64,000 nucleotides of DNA from Drosophila miranda (Eukaryota > Arthropoda > Insecta > Diptera > Drosophilidae), in contig NC_046675.1 in the NCBI RefSeq assembly GCF_003369915.1, positions 6,696,001-6,760,000 of the forward strand, written 5' to 3'. Under the pieces are notes generated by a model. The model had not been told where the DNA came from, made no database searches, and worked only from the letters and a program-made list of their open reading frames with translations. The position numbers were made by a program, and so were the translations under genes. Of the stretch, positions 1 to 15,200 are shown in pieces; position 1 is the first letter of the stretch; every line of letters begins with the position of its first letter.

Positions 1-3000
1 GGGCTACGTCGAAGGCGACTCCCACTCGGCGGTGGCCGTTTCGCTCTGCGGCGGCATGGTAAGGCCAACAAGTGGCACAGAATGACCTTCGCAAAGCCAT
101 TTGCATCGCATTTACATTTCGCAAATTATGCTTATCAATATATCGCCGAATATGACTACTAATAAGCCCCCTTAATACCCCTCCTTAATCCGCGACAGAC
201 TGGTTATATCAAAACGGGTTTCGGCACACTGCTCATTCAGCCGGTCAACCAGACCAGCAGCGACGAGGTCTTGCACCGCGTCTGGCGGCACTCGCAGCGC
301 AATGCCAGACACGCTGTCTCCAAGCTCGAGCTGGGCCTGGACGCACTGGAGCCACTGGAGCTGGAGCTTGAGCGGCAGCTGCGTGACAGCGTGCCCCGCA
401 AGCTGAAGCGCCGCAAGCGCCACTACACGGACATGGACAATCAGCTGTACACCCTCGAGGTGCTGGTGGCCGTCGACTCCAGCATGGGCCGGTTCCACAA
501 GGACGATCTGTCCGCCTACATTCTGATCCTGCTGTCGATTGTCTCGAAGATCTTCGAGGACGCCAGCATCGGCAACTCCATCCGCATCTCGCTGGTCAAC
601 CTGATCCTGCTGCCCGACAGCAATGAACGACACAACTCCAGCAACGAAATGCTCAAGCACTTCTGCACCTTTGCCAACCAGAAGGGCTACCACTACGACA
701 CGGCCATGCTTATAACGCGGTAAGACAGAGGATGAGCTGGCGCTGATCAGCATCTAGAGATAATCGATCTTTCGATCTTCTAGTGAGCCGATCTGCGGGG
801 GAATTCCCGGAAAGAGCTGCCATATGCTGGGTCTGGCCGAGCTGGGGACCGTTTGCAATCCCAGATCCTGCTCCATTGTCCAAGACACTGGCCTGCCCGC
901 TGCCTTTACCATGGCCCACGAGCTGGGTCACATGTAAGTTGTCGCTGCAGTTATCTTTCCCCCAGCTTCTCTTTGATTAATCATTTCTCTATATATAGCC
1001 TGAATATGCCCCACGACGATGACAAGCAATGCCAGCCGTACAATACGAAATCGGGCAGCAACAAGGAAATGCACATCATGTCCAGCGTTATGGGCATCCA
1101 CATGCATCCGTGGTCTTGGTCCAAGTGCTCGCAGCATTTTGTGTCCGAGTTTCTAGAGTAAGTGGATCGAAGGGGGGAAGAGTGCTGATTAATATCTGCC
1201 ATTAATCATCTGCAGAAAGACGGACAAGTCATGTCTGGAGAACACACCCTCCTCGTACATACCCAACGAGACGAAGAGGCTGCCGGGCGAGATCTACTCG
1301 CTGGACAACCAGTGCGAGCTGATTTACGGCAACCAGAGCACCCATTGCTCCATGGAGGAGGAGTGCCAGCGGCTGTGGTGCAACCGGACGCACACGAATC
1401 CCCACGACCAGTGCCGTTCCAGCAACCTGCCCTGGGCCGATGGCACGCCGTGCAACCAAAACCGACACTGGTGCCAAAAGGGCAAGTGCGTGCCCCGGAA
1501 GGGGGGCCAGCTGCGCAAGGTGAACGGCGGATGGGGGCCTTGGACGGTGTTCACGCCCTGCAGCCTCACCTGCGGCGGTGGTGTTCAGGAGTCGCATCGT
1601 GACTGCAACGACCCGGTGCCCGACCACGGCGGCAAGTACTGTGTGGGAAGCCGCAAGAAATACCGCTCGTGCAACACACACGAATGCCCTCTGGGCACGC
1701 CCGATCCCCGAGAGCAGCAGTGCTACGATATGAACGGAAGAAACTTCAACATTCAGGGCATCAGCCCAGCCTCAAAGTGGATACCCAAATACGAGAGTAA
1801 GTACCGCCCTGGATACATCCATTTTGGGGCACGTCTTTACCGAGTTTTCTTCACAGGAGAACCGTCCAAGCAGTGCAAACTGTTCTGCCGCGTGGATAAT
1901 AGTATTACATATTTCAAACTGAAAAGCAAAGTAGCGGATGGCACCACCTGCACCGTGGACAGCTTCGACAAGTGCGTCAACGGCATCTGCAGGCCGGCGG
2001 GATGCGACAATGAGCTAAACTCGATTGCCAAGCTGGGTATGTACGCGTCTCATGAGTTCCTCAATTGCTCAGAAATTCACCGTCTCTATAAACTTTTTTA
2101 CATACAGACAAATGCGGCGTTTGCGAGGGGCAAAGCGACACATGCGAGGAAGTAACCGGAAATCTCTACGTCTCCGATCTCCTGAAACTGAAAGACCCCA
2201 CCAAGACCCTCTACTATGTGACGACAATACCAAAAGGTGTGTACCCCCAATAATTTGCATCCGCTGTTGTCAGCAGCGCAGCACCAAAAAAAAAGGAAAC
2301 ATATATAATTAATGTTTTGGCTAATTTCATAAGTAAATGCTAATGGTAAATTTGTATGCCTTTTGGCCTTAATGAGCAAATCATTTACATACCCATACAC
2401 ATGTACGTCCGTATGTGCCATCGCCATATTTGTGGAGGTCCGTGACTTGTCGCTGCTCCCCAATCCAATGGCCGTTGATAGTGCTTTCTGAATGGGGTGT
2501 TTGTGCTGCTGATCGGCTGGTGGCGGCTGTTGCATCGGCGCCAGGTGATTGCTCCCAAGACCCTCACGTACGCACTGATTACTGAGTAGATTTGCACCAC
2601 TACGGAAATGGCCAGACTAGACTGCACCAGGTCATCGCACATTAATTACGGCCTATCTCTGGAAATCGCAGTCCTTATCACTTGCTGGCGCCACTGGCAA
2701 TCTCTTAAATACAATCAATGACACAGCACAGCACGTGTTTAAAACTTTTAATTGAATGCACTTCAGCTTAGGCTAGGTTAACATAACCTAACTTGATATT
2801 TTCTTCAGATCGATTTCAAAGACTTTGCAACACTGACGGCCGGCAACACTTACGTGCTTCCACATTAGTGTTTTGGAGAGTTTTTCTATGATCTATTTTC
2901 TATGTTTCTATAGAAATTTATTCTATGAAAATACAATCCGTGCCGTTATGCGCAGAAATGAATTTTTTTTTGACAACGTTCGGATAACCAAATCGGAGTG

Positions 3001-6000
3001 CGTCAGCTGTTTTCACGAAAACAAAAAGTGTTGTTCCACCACCAATTATTTCCTAGCCAAAATGAGGTTCAGCTAACAAAAATTATGTATAAATTACAAG
3101 GAACGGTGGGATTTTTTTCAGATGTGAAACATCGATTCCCACTGCCACCGTCCACCACTACATTTTGAATTATATGTGGCGGGAAACATACGTCTTAACC
3201 CAGATGTTCTATTACGCGTATGTTACGAGCACAGTCGGTGCTGTTATGCGTTAGATGTTTTCACGAAAGCAAAAAGTGTTGTTGCCATGACCAATTATTT
3301 CCGAGTCGAATTTAAGGTTGGGTTAAAAGGGTTAAGGCTCAAATGGCATTGTAATGGTGTCAAATGTACATATGTTAATGATAGCCTTTTCCCACACAGC
3401 ACATCTACAAGGAACGGTGCATTTGAAAATCATCGGCGAAACTTCGATAGAAGGGTGCGGTTTAGATATGTATATATCAGGTGAATAGTGGAATAACTAG
3501 GAAATTTTCGGAACGGCAAAACCATACGGACCATCCCAGAAATGGATTGTGGATGGTCGCCTGTTTCACCATGTTCTAATGCATCATATAAACAAGTTTT
3601 CTCAAAGTTAACATTACAAATAGGTTCATTGATTGAATATATATTTTATCCATGGTTCCGATAATACACTGTACACTAATAACACTGTTGGTTTTATTTG
3701 TTTTTTGGACATTTCCAGGTGCGTCAAATATCGTCATCACACAGCCTGGTTATCCGGAGCAAAACTACATTGTCCTGAGCGATGACAAGCGTGCGCCAAT
3801 TCTAAACAGAGACGTGGTCAAGACATATTCGTTGAAATTTGTTTATGCCGGTGTTACGATAGAGTACAACGGCTCCAACAGCCCAATGGAGCGTGTGAAC
3901 ACGACCTACTCATGGAAGCTGTCTCGTGATCTAGTAGTTGAGGTAAAAAAGGCTTGAGGCTTTGTTAAGTGAACTCGCGTATTAATACCTTCCTATCTTT
4001 GGGTGCTAGATCATCTCTATTGACCTGAGTCCGGCCAAAAAACACGACACAGTACTGATTTCGTACTCTTACACCATTGACAAGCCGATGACCGCTGAGG
4101 CGACGGAGGTCGAGATCTATCGTTGGGAAATGCAGGCGTGGAGCACCTGCGACTCGCTCTGCCAGGGCAGAATGTATCGTCAGCCAGCCTGCGTTAGCAC
4201 CACAAAGGGACTCAAGGTGGCGCCGCAGTTCTGCGATGCCACAGCCCGATCCATGGCCGAGGATCTTAGCTGCAACATGGATTGTCGTCTAACGTGAGTT
4301 GTCGAAATATCCGAAAATCTGTATGGATTTCATCTTATTGATTTCCCTGCATTTCTAGTCTGAATGTCACGAGCATCTCAGAGTGTTCGGCGTCCTGCGG
4401 GGAGTTGGGAACGCGCGAGAAGAACTTCAACTGCATACAGACATTCCCGGATATTCAGCGTTCAAATATCGTGGATATGTCTTATTGTAAGCTCAAGTTC
4501 GAGGTGGTACACCATGAGAAGTGCCGCGAGGGATGCTGGAAGTATTCGGAATTGACAGCGGTGAGTAGTCCTTGACATCTCTGAAATTCTTCATCTGACT
4601 GTCTCTCATTTCTGGCGGCACAGTGCTCCAAGTCGTGTGGCACAGGCACCCAGAAGCGCGAAGTGCGGTGTTATCTGCACAATGCCCACGTCAGCGACGA
4701 TCTGTGCAGTCCCCGCACCAAACACCAGTACAATGAGCTGCTCCATTTCTGCAACACCGAGCCCTGTCCTGTCTATACAGAATCACCGGTAAGTGTTATC
4801 AGCCACTCTCCATGCGTTGGACACCTATGCTAATGCCAATACACCCAACCCAAATACAGAATGCAGTTTCGGTGAACAATTGGGTGACTGGAGACTGGGG
4901 CGACTGCAATGATTGGTGCAAGAAGAGCCGCTCCGTGAGCTGCTCGCATCCCTATGGGATCGGTTGTGATCGAAACAGGAAGCCCAAGGAGGTGCGCAAC
5001 TGCTGCCAGATCAAGTACACCAGCGAGTGGAGTGAGGTGAGTCCTGCTGATGGATAAGTCTCATTGTGAAACTGATTGTACCTCCTCCGCAGTGTTCTGT
5101 GCAGTGTGGCGAGGGGCAGAAGAGGAAGCTCCAGCGCTGTACACGTGTGTACAAGCCCGAAGTGCCGGGCTCGCCCAAGCGCAAGGTGTACATCAATGAC
5201 TCGTACTGTCTAACCCGAAAGGTTCGGAGGCCAACACTCCGCACAACCACGAAGACGTGCAAGATCAACTGCAAGTGGATTACCTCGAACTGGACGCCTT
5301 GCCCGGCGGACTGCTCCGAGGAGTACCAAACGCGCTACGTTCGCTGTGAATCCTGGCAGGGCGACAGCATAGAGGAGGGCCATTGCGCGGCCAAAAAGCG
5401 TCCAACCAAGCGGCGCATCTGCAACAACTGTGTGCGTCGGCAATCGAAGGTCATCTCGGAGGTAAGTCCCGAAAGACTGTAAGACAAACAGGTACTACGT
5501 TCAATTCTCTTTTCGCAGTGCAACTGCGATGGCTACGAGACGCGAAGAGTTTTCTGCTTCGACTCTCGAATGGGTCGCATAGCCTGTCCCACCAGATCGA
5601 AGCCGCAGAAGCACAAGTGCCTGCCCCCGGCCAGCTGCAGGAGGCGAAGTGTCAGCAGCAGCAGCAGCAGCATGACGAGCGCCCGCCGACCGCAGAGCTG
5701 CAAGGATCTGCAGCGCATGCATGGCATCTACAAGGATGGCGAGTACATGCTGATGGTGCGGCTGCAGCAGGTGCGCATCTACTGCCATCACATGAACAGT
5801 CTGACGCCGCGCGAATACATAAGCGTGGAGCCGCAGGAGAACTATTCCATTTACTACGAATACAAGACCAAGCTGATGAATAGTTGTCCGCCGGCGTCCC
5901 GGGAGCACGAGTACTACAATGACCAGAACTCCGGGCGTACGCACTTCAGCAAGCTGCGCCTGAACATCACCGATCTGCGGATCATCGATAATGATTTCGA

Positions 6001-6351
6001 GTTCGCCGAGTCGCGAGGTCAACGCCAGAAGCTCGGGTCGGCGGGCGACTGCTACAACCGTAATATGCAATGTCCGCAGGGGGATTTCTCCATAAACCTG
6101 GAGCGTACGGGCTTTGCCATGCGCCCCGGCACCGTTTGGAACACACATGGCAACAGGGTGGTAATGAAGCGTAGCAGTGGTGTAAGTACTAGTCTCAGCC
6201 ACAAAAACTGATCAATGCCGTTCCGTTCTCTAACGATGATCTTTCCCTACAGTTTGACACCGCGAAGCTGACGCGAAGAGCATTCTGCGGGGGCTATTGC
6301 GGAGGCTGTTTCATTTCTCCCGAGGCGGGACTTTACCTCGACGTGTTATGA
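1..6351 (+). CDS. AdamTS-A: ADAMTS metalloprotease with C-terminal GON domain (5' end outside window)
   Basis: A secreted zinc metalloprotease that remodels extracellular matrix. Coding exons follow GT-AG rules and keep frame: 1-58, 199-719, 784-933, 999-1157, 1216-1796, 1857-2036, 2108-2236, 3719-3942, 4010-4293, 4359-4560, 4624-4788, 4860-5036, 5093-5461, 5519-6181, 6253-6351. That gives 1319 codons plus TGA, with signal peptide and most of the propeptide missing to the left. Visible in order: end of the propeptide; reprolysin-type catalytic domain with the zinc site HELGHILNMPHDD, split by the intron at 934-998; disintegrin-like and Cys-rich part; a first thrombospondin type 1 repeat (about 1530-1690, WGPW...CSLTCGGG); spacer; at least six further Cys-rich TSP1-like repeats (4100-5450); and a Cys-rich GON domain (about 5700-6350). 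The GON domain marks the GON-1/ADAMTS9/20 subfamily, which in Drosophila is AdamTS-A. The symbol rests on that and on the Act88F neighbour. No frameshift or stop is seen. Confidence 0.88.
2940..3425. repeat. Pair of diverged direct repeats inside the large AdamTS-A intron
   Basis: The 1.48-kb intron (2237-3718) is far longer than the others in this gene (60-72 bp). It holds two related segments. In each, a block reading ttttcacgaaa.caaaaag followed by a tgttgtt...ccaattatttcc stretch (3011-3054 and 3257-3301) precedes an acaaggaacggtg block (3099 and 3410). The spacing differs (246 versus 311 bp), so the copies have diverged by indels. They may be remnants of a mobile element. I do not recognise the family, and no coding potential is seen. 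Confidence 0.5.
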
Positions 6352-8230
6352 CGTGTGTGGGACAAATGCACTGAATTTACAAATTTACATTTGAAAGTAT
6401 TAACCAGTTTTAAAGGTCCGAACCCAACCAGGTCTGGCCGAGGTCCAAAAGTACGTGGTAAATTGTTATTCCTTCCCCCGGTAATCGGGTCTACGTCCCG
6501 GGAAGGACCACGAAGGTTAACCTCAGAGCAATGCCCTCCCATTCCAAACGAGTAGCTCCTGCTGCGGAAATGTCCGAGGGTTAACCCTAGCCAAGCATTA
6601 CCAGCCACCTACAACGATGGACCTCCCGTTTCAAACGAGGACTAGCCGCTGCCAGCCGCAGCACCACCCACTGACGATCGTTTAAAGTATTCTCGAATAT
6701 TAGATAGGATTTATCATCATAAGGAATCGGGTCGTGTCAGAGGAGACCGAACAAAGCAAAAACTGCAATATTAACAATTTGGGAGCACGTGTACATATAA
6801 TATTACTTTGCCCGAAATTAGATCGTAGACATTATGGCCATTTAAAGCAATAAGGTGTGTACATACTTACCTGGGGATATGAGCGTATAATTTATTCGTT
6901 AAGATTGAGTTGACCAAAATACAATCCATATGTTGGACAATAACCAATAGATAGTATATTTAACGCTTATTTATGCTTACAATGTTGCAATGCTGGTCTG
7001 TACAATAATTGTATTTGTTAAGCTACGCAATTAATTAGTTAAGAAACCCACGTAGAGATATAGAGATATTAATGTACTAGGTGCTTACGAATGGTAACTA
7101 AAACGAAATACTCATATTATATAGGAGAAACACCCAACCCAATCCAATGCAAGCCAACCGCACAAGCCAAAACTATTCATCTAACTAACACACTGCTGAA
7201 GGAACGAACGAACAGTTTCAAATAAATAACAGTCACTGCCAAACCTTATACTTTACTTATACCCGGTGCTCGTTGAGTGAAAGGGAATATACGAGTGTGT
7301 AAGAAACAGGCATTTACGATCCAAAAAAGTATACTTAAGAAGGATCGATCTAAGCACATACTTAATTGTCAGTCCGTCTGAGATATACCATTCGAAGATC
7401 AAGCATTGATATGTGATGCTCAAGTATCTAGATAAAAGTTTGCCTTTTGATTATTCTTCTCTCTTGTCATCTCACTATGATAGTGATTCATATTTTTCAA
7501 ATTGAAACTAAATCACTTCCACAGCTGTGACACAGAAAAACAATCTGAGTAACGGGTATCGCATAGTCGGATAGCCTCGACCATATCATTCTTACTTGTT
7601 AATGTTGAATTCATCATATCCCTATGGCCTAAGTCCCGGTACTAAGTATCCTCGCTGTATGTTTTGATACTTTTCGTATTACATTCTAAGTTATTAGTTA
7701 TACAAGAACGTCTTTTAACAAAATATTTAATGTGAATTAAAGGAATTTAAAAGCTGTTTACCAACCAAACTGCTCTTGCACCTTCATTTGTGGGGAAGTA
7801 CTCGTACACCAGATGGTAATAGAAAAGTTTATTATTTATTTAAAGTATGTATTTCATATTTTTAATGGAAGATATATAATTGGCTTTCATTACACTGACT
7901 AGGGGCTGAAAGCTCATTGATATACATTTGATTGTAGATGTTGTCTCATGTTCTTAGACGCTACACACACCGACGATTTCTACTCTACCAAAAGTTGTTC
8001 TTCATAATAAAAATCCCCGGTTCTGTTGCTGAGTGAATTTCAGTGAAGGATGTGCTCTGGCAACAGGAGGTTGCCTCTGTGCTGTTGTAAATTTTAAATG
8101 GATGATAATTGTGCGATGCTCTTGTGTATCACTGTGCGAGCCGACGGTGTTCGGGGGCGGCCCGCTGTCGTTGAGGGTATTGCTGTTGGTTTTTGTTGCC
8201 TTTGGAAGTCTTTCGCCACGTGGGAAAGAT
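6352..8230. other. Convergent 3' flanks of AdamTS-A and Act88F
   Basis: This stretch is AT-rich and has no credible coding sequence. It should hold the 3' UTR of AdamTS-A from the left (candidate AATAAA signal near 7221) and the 3' UTR of Act88F from the right (AATAAA on the minus strand, read as TTTATT near 7826-7840). I see no other gene, tRNA or repeat here. Confidence 0.55.
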
Positions 8231-9437
<1,207 letters not shown>

Positions 9438-9440
9438 TTA

Positions 9441-9862
9441 TCTGGAAACAAAAATGCAATCACACTGTCAATTTGTTCGTACTTATCGAGCTAAAAGTGT
9501 CCTTTACGAAAAGTTCATAGAACCCAAATTGACAAAATCAAACTAATTGGAATTTACGCGAATGCTGATCTTTTTTTCGTCAATCCGATTAATCTTCACT
9601 TTATAAATAGATCATGCCCTTTAGAAGACGATGGATTCTGTGCTTCTTTGGCACCACTTAAATGTTAAGAAATAATCCTGGAATGTATCGGTTCTGTGTG
9701 ATTCTGTATCCTTGATTCTGTCAGCCTCCCAGCGATAAAACTCACACACCTTTTAGGCGAAGGAAAGGATGTAATTAGAATTAATTCGCACGTTGACGAT
9801 TCTTGTTGACGGCTAGACTCAACAACAAATGGCACGCCGTGCGGTCTGTAGTGCCTTTATAT
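9441..9862 (-). promoter_or_regulatory. Act88F promoter and spliced 5' leader
   Basis: On the minus strand a TATAAAG box lies at 9861-9855. A start site about 30 bp downstream would fall near 9828. A short untranslated exon (about 9828-9750) ends at AAAAG|GTGTGTGAG, and a leader intron (9749-9442) ends at TTTCCAG just upstream of the ATG exon. A TATA box and a leader intron are normal for Drosophila muscle actin genes. The exact start site is inferred. Confidence 0.65.
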
Positions 9863-10929
9863 TGGGGGCTCTCGCTCGAAGAGATTTTGGCTAGCTGGCA
9901 GGGCAGTACTCAGAGAAAGAGATGCGCGAAACTAGTGCGAGGCAATCATCTCGAATCGATCCATATAAGCCGTTTTCTTTGTTCTGGTCACAGCATGAGA
10001 GAAGTTCGAGATCTTGGGGTGCATGCGACACATGAGGCCCCTTCGATTAGGTAGTTGAAGTTGATGCATTCTACAGTTGAAGTTAATGCTGGAGAGTCCA
10101 TCAAGTAGGTTTATTTCTTAAGGATACTGAGGGAAGTGTAACGTTTCACCCATTCTCCAACCCAAAATATCCATCGTAGGGGAGATGTTGAAAGAGAGCC
10201 AGAGTTAGATAAGAGAAAGACCCACACACACACACACACGAATGATAAACAAATGTGCGTGACAAGAATTGGCCAATCAATATGCTTCAGTAGTGGGAAA
10301 TTCGGGCCCCGGCCCCACCACTTCCTTGTCCACTGCGGTGGCCGACGACTCACTCGCATCGCAGAGAGTTCAGAAAATAGAAACGAACCCTAGAAGGACC
10401 GACGCAAGACAATTGGCATGCCATGCCATGGTACGTGGACCCTGAGCTAACCGATAGAGATGAGATGCACATGCACAGGGACAACGGGACAACGGGACGG
10501 GACACTGGCAGGCAGTGAGAGACGGCACCAAAATAGATGCGCCAAGCAGAGCGGCACCTATTAATCAACATCAAGGTTGATCGAGATCGAGATCTCCGAG
10601 CGCGGTGCTCGAGGAAGCGGCATGGCATCCATGTCGTCGCCGCAGTCCCGAAGTTGCGAAATTACCGTGCCGTCCATTTATCAGAGCAATTAACCACAGT
10701 CCGCGCCGACACCGATGCATTTTCTCTCATTATTTTTCTTTTCCCCAATCAATGTGTATTTATCCTTTTAAGTACATTTTTTTTTTTTTTTCTTCTTTTC
10801 TATTTGGATTTTTTTAGAGCTTTGCTAGTTGCTATTTATACTTCGCACGTCTATAAATATTTGCCAATAGTTCGGAAGTGAATAAGTGGCATTCTTTTTA
10901 GAAATTGACTTGCCTTCGGGTGTCGAACC
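9863..10929. other. Act88F upstream region, no gene seen
   Basis: This is non-coding sequence with a short CA microsatellite (10222-10239) and a T-rich run near 10777-10800. It probably contains Act88F enhancers. It ends at the left boundary of the tandem triplication, where the sequence cgggtgtcgaacctcaaagt resembles the sequence at the other breakpoints. Confidence 0.45.
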
Positions 10930-10930
10930 T

Positions 10931-12227
10931 CAAAGTGTTCATGTGCATCAAAGAGGCATGATACTCTTAGCAAGGGTATGGCATATTTGTCCAAAAGCTT
11001 GCACAGAAATCCAAAATCCCTAAGTACCAATGACCATAAATATCATTTATCAGATATGTATTTGATGGTCTGAAGCGTCGAATTATGATCGAACTCATAT
11101 TAAAGATGAGGTCTTTTTGGTCTGCACCTTGGACTTGCCTCTAAGCCTGGGAATCGCCAATTGCACGCGTGGCCGATAAGAATACACGTCAGTCCTTGGG
11201 GCAGCTTGTTGGGTGGAAAATTGAGATTGATGCAGACATCTACATATATGCCAGGCCTGGCGTCCTGCAGTTATATTCTGGGTATAGCAGGCCTTCTTTT
11301 CCGCAAGTGTCATGTCTCTCCTTAAACTTAATTTACACGAAGATAGTTCATGGATTGATCTAGTTAATGTTTGATCGGAGACTTAAAACTTTTCTGATCT
11401 AGTTCGGAAAAAGGCGTATCATAAGATTGATTAGTTTCAGAATCAGGTTGATCCAAAATGCGAACAAAATGGAGATTTAATTGTTTCCACGTATTCGACA
11501 TGTATGTTACATGTTCCTTACATGTCATTAGCACAGGGCCGCTGATTGTTGGATATGTGAACTAAAGTTGAGGGCGCCAGTGTAGAATGTAAAATGTAAA
11601 TTCAATTCAGCCCACTGCACATTGGGCAGACAACCGATATTTTGGCATCAATTCAAGAATTTCAAAGAATCTACATATGTATATCTCTAAGCTATTCGAA
11701 TACCTGGTAAAAAAAATTATTTTACTGCTATTGCGCATTTGTATATATATGTGCTGTTTGTTCAATTGTGTTGGACCACTAACCATTCAGTATATATGTA
11801 TGTATGTAGATCTGCCAATTCGTACTCGAGACAGACCGAAAGACAGAAGCGCACCGCTTGCAAGTTCCGAACCTTACAAGAAATCGTCATCCATCCACCT
11901 GGCCATCGACAACAATCTTTGAATTTCCGTTAATTCTTTAGCATCGAATTAAGATAGACATTTAACATTAGCATTAGCGATTAACTAACGTTCCGCGCAG
12001 GCTAGCGGGATTTCTTAGTTCAGGAAAATCCCGCAGCTCCCGCCACAGAGCCACTGAACGCACAGTGGACACGACACAGGAAACTGTGAAAATATAATAT
12101 CGCTAAAATCTTATAAGGGGGCTGTTCTACTAGTATTTATTGAGAATTATAAACTTAGAAACATGTAACAATTAATTAGAGAAATATATACGAACAGCTA
12201 CACATATATGACAAATTTGGCTTCTGC
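10931..12227. other. Intra-unit spacer 3' of importin-4 copy 1 (repeated at 17594 and 24268)
   Basis: About 1.3 kb of mostly AT-rich sequence is present in all three units. A minus-strand AATAAA (12136-12141) probably ends the importin-4 transcript. A perfect 9-bp inverted repeat (12005-12013 with 12026-12034, loop 12) lies near it. A 72-codon minus-strand open frame (11313-11095) is intact in units 1 and 2 but altered in unit 3, where an insertion changes the sequence near 24588. I do not recognise it, and it is probably not a gene. Confidence 0.5.
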
Positions 12228-15200
12228 CTAATTGAGTAGATTCTGAACAAATTCCAATACCTCCGCACTGCTACATGTGTTGGCCACGTTGTTAAAATGG
12301 TGCGGATAGTCGTTCTTTAGTTCCTTCACGAAGGAAACAGCACTGGCAGTGGATTCGCTATCGCTTAGTGCCCCATTCACGAGCGCATTAAGGGTGACGG
12401 CCACCATCTGGCCAATGAAATCGACAACACTAGGACGCGCATTCATGTAGAGGACGCGGAAAGCCTTGAGCACTATGTCATACTCTTCGGGGTCCTCGCG
12501 GAGGGGCAGATTGCGCATAAAAACGGGCAGCACGAAACCTAGAGGCACAATATTGCAATTGGTTATAATCAGGCGTGCCAGAGCCCCGCAGATATTATCC
12601 ACTGCAAAGGCATCAGTCTCCCTGGCGATCGCATCGGAGAGAGCTTGCAAAATCACTGAAAACGAGCTAAAAGAATTTTCTTCAGCATTATAGACGAGTT
12701 CGCCCAGGCCGAAGAAGCAGCAATGGCGCGCCTTGGGTTGGCAGTCGGTTGAGCCTTCTAGGAACACGGGCAAGAGGTCATCGAAATAGGTGACCACACG
12801 GATGCCCAGCGGCCGGATGCACTCGGACAGGACGCCGTAAACAAGAGTACGCTGATTTAGATCATCGTTTTTCTTAGCCTTTTCCTGCAAAAACGGAATG
12901 TTATTTAGATCTGCGGATCACCAGCGAAATCTTACGCTTACCAGTTGGGTCAATAATAATTTGTACAGTCGTCCAAAATACATTGAGTATGTCTCCGGGT
13001 CGAGAGCGTAGCTAATCGTGACCACGAGATTGGCAGCACTCTCAATAACCATCTCATCGAACTCGCTCTCCTCGGTGTCCGCCTCGCCCTCGCCCTCGCC
13101 ATCGTTCACGTGCTCACTGTACTGACAGGCCGTTTTACTGAGTAGCACATCTGTGATGCCCCCAACGACAGACTCTGCCAGTTGAGCCAAGGGCAAAGCC
13201 GCTTTCTTGACGGCCTTGAATAGCTCGCCGAGCTCTTCCAGTATTTTACAGACTACGTCCGGCTCCTCGTCTTTCTTGATAAGCTGAGTAAACTTTGGCA
13301 TAAGGATGGTGCATGCAAGCTTCACGCCGTCTATGTCGGCCGTATCGCCGCGGGCAATCACAAATGCGCAGAGGGCCTCGATGGATGCCTTGCGGATGAC
13401 TTCCTGGCTATGATCAATATTTTTTTCCACCACTTCGAATGCCATCGTAAGGTAGGGCGTAAAGGATTTCCTTGAATTCACAGCAAAATCCTTCAAGACT
13501 AATGTGGCCTCCTCCTTCTCAAAGACAAAGTCATTTTCCACCTGCAAGTCATCCGAACCATCGTCCACATCATGATTATTGGATTCATTGTCACATTCGG
13601 TAGATGCCACCGACTGAAGTATGCGTTCCACAATCCTTGGGAACGCAGTTACCATATTATCAGTCAAAACGAACGATAGTCCGCCAAGCAAACAGTAGAT
13701 GGCACGCCTCAGGTCAGGATCATCTGGACCCTGATCCAGCATTGTCAGAGAAAACTGCACTGTACAATCAGCGAGATGAGTAAAATTCTCTTTTCCCACA
13801 GAACTGGCGATTGAAGCCAGTGTATCTATGGCCTGAATGCGCAGCTCATTGAGCGGCGCGGAGCATTCATAGACCAGATAGTGCCTCAGAATATGCACAA
13901 TCGGATTTAAGTACGGCGAGAAATTGGTCTTCGATGCACTGGCCACCGCTGAGATGCAGATTAGGGCAAGCTTTCGAATTTGCACGTGGTTCTCTTGGTC
14001 CATGCACTCGAAGAGACTGAGAATAATTTGAGATTACTATATGAACACAATAGGCAATAGAAACTATAAATTACCGTTCCATCAGCACCGGCAAATGTGG
14101 TAAAATCTCATCTTCAAGGTGCTCACATAAATCTTCCAGAGCATTGAAGATTCGATTTATCCTGTTGGGCTCCACCGAATGGGTCATCTTCAGCTCCACA
14201 ACCACTTGATGGATGAAATCGAGCAGCACGGGCATTATCTGCGGTGCAAATGTGGATATCTCGGGCTGCAGATGCTCTGTGAACTGTCCCAGGGCAAAGA
14301 AGGCCACGTTATGCACGCGGGAATCCGGATCGATAACGCCCCTCTGGATGATGAGGCTCAGCAATATTTCCAGATTGTTCCGTTGGATGTACTCCGAGCA
14401 ACCCTCGGAGATGACGGCTATGCACATGAAGGCGCCGCGACGGCGCAGTGGATCGTGACTCTGGAGCGATGGCTCGATAATTGGCAGAAGAGCTCGAAGA
14501 AGCTTCTCTGACGATAGGTAGAAAGCCATGAGACCGAGGGCTTGGGTGGCCGCGCTGCCGGGACTATTGAAGGTTCCCTTGAAATAGTCATCCTCTTCAT
14601 CATCGCTGTCGAATTCACTGCAGATCATCTCGAAGATGGCGACCAGGATGGGCCCTAGCAGCTTCTGTTTGACGATTGTCCGCTTCTTTACGCTCACTAA
14701 GCGTTCAACAAAGTGCACCACCTTAATACGGATGGGAGGCACGAACTGCTTGTTCCTCAAAGTCTCCAGGCAGAACTCAACGACGTTCTGTATATTCTTA
14801 TTGAGCAATTTTGGGGTATTCTCGACCATGGAATCAAGCATGTCAAAGCCGGTAGTGAATTCGGCCACGACTCCTTTTTGGGCAAATGCCTGCAGGGCAA
14901 AAAGCGTCAGGGGCACGATATTTTCCAGCTTCTCCTCTGTGTGGCTGTCAACTAATGGAACCAGGAAACACATTCCCATCATCATATTGGCTACAGTGGT
15001 TGTGGCCATATCTCCTCTGGCCTGGGCTGCCACCAGTACACTGGAAAAGAGTTCAAAGGCCTCCGGCATGCGGCTGAGAAAATGATCTGGGGCGGCATCG
15101 GTCAGCGTACAGAATATGGATGCCCCCAGCACTCTCTTCTTTGGATCGGGCATGCTGCAGAGTTGAAAACTGAGTGCCAGCAAATCAGCCAACCACGAGT

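Noticed and set aside
11095-11313. 72-codon minus-strand frame repeated in the units
   Set aside because: It is disrupted in unit 3, has no recognisable motif, and lies in an AT-rich 3' spacer.
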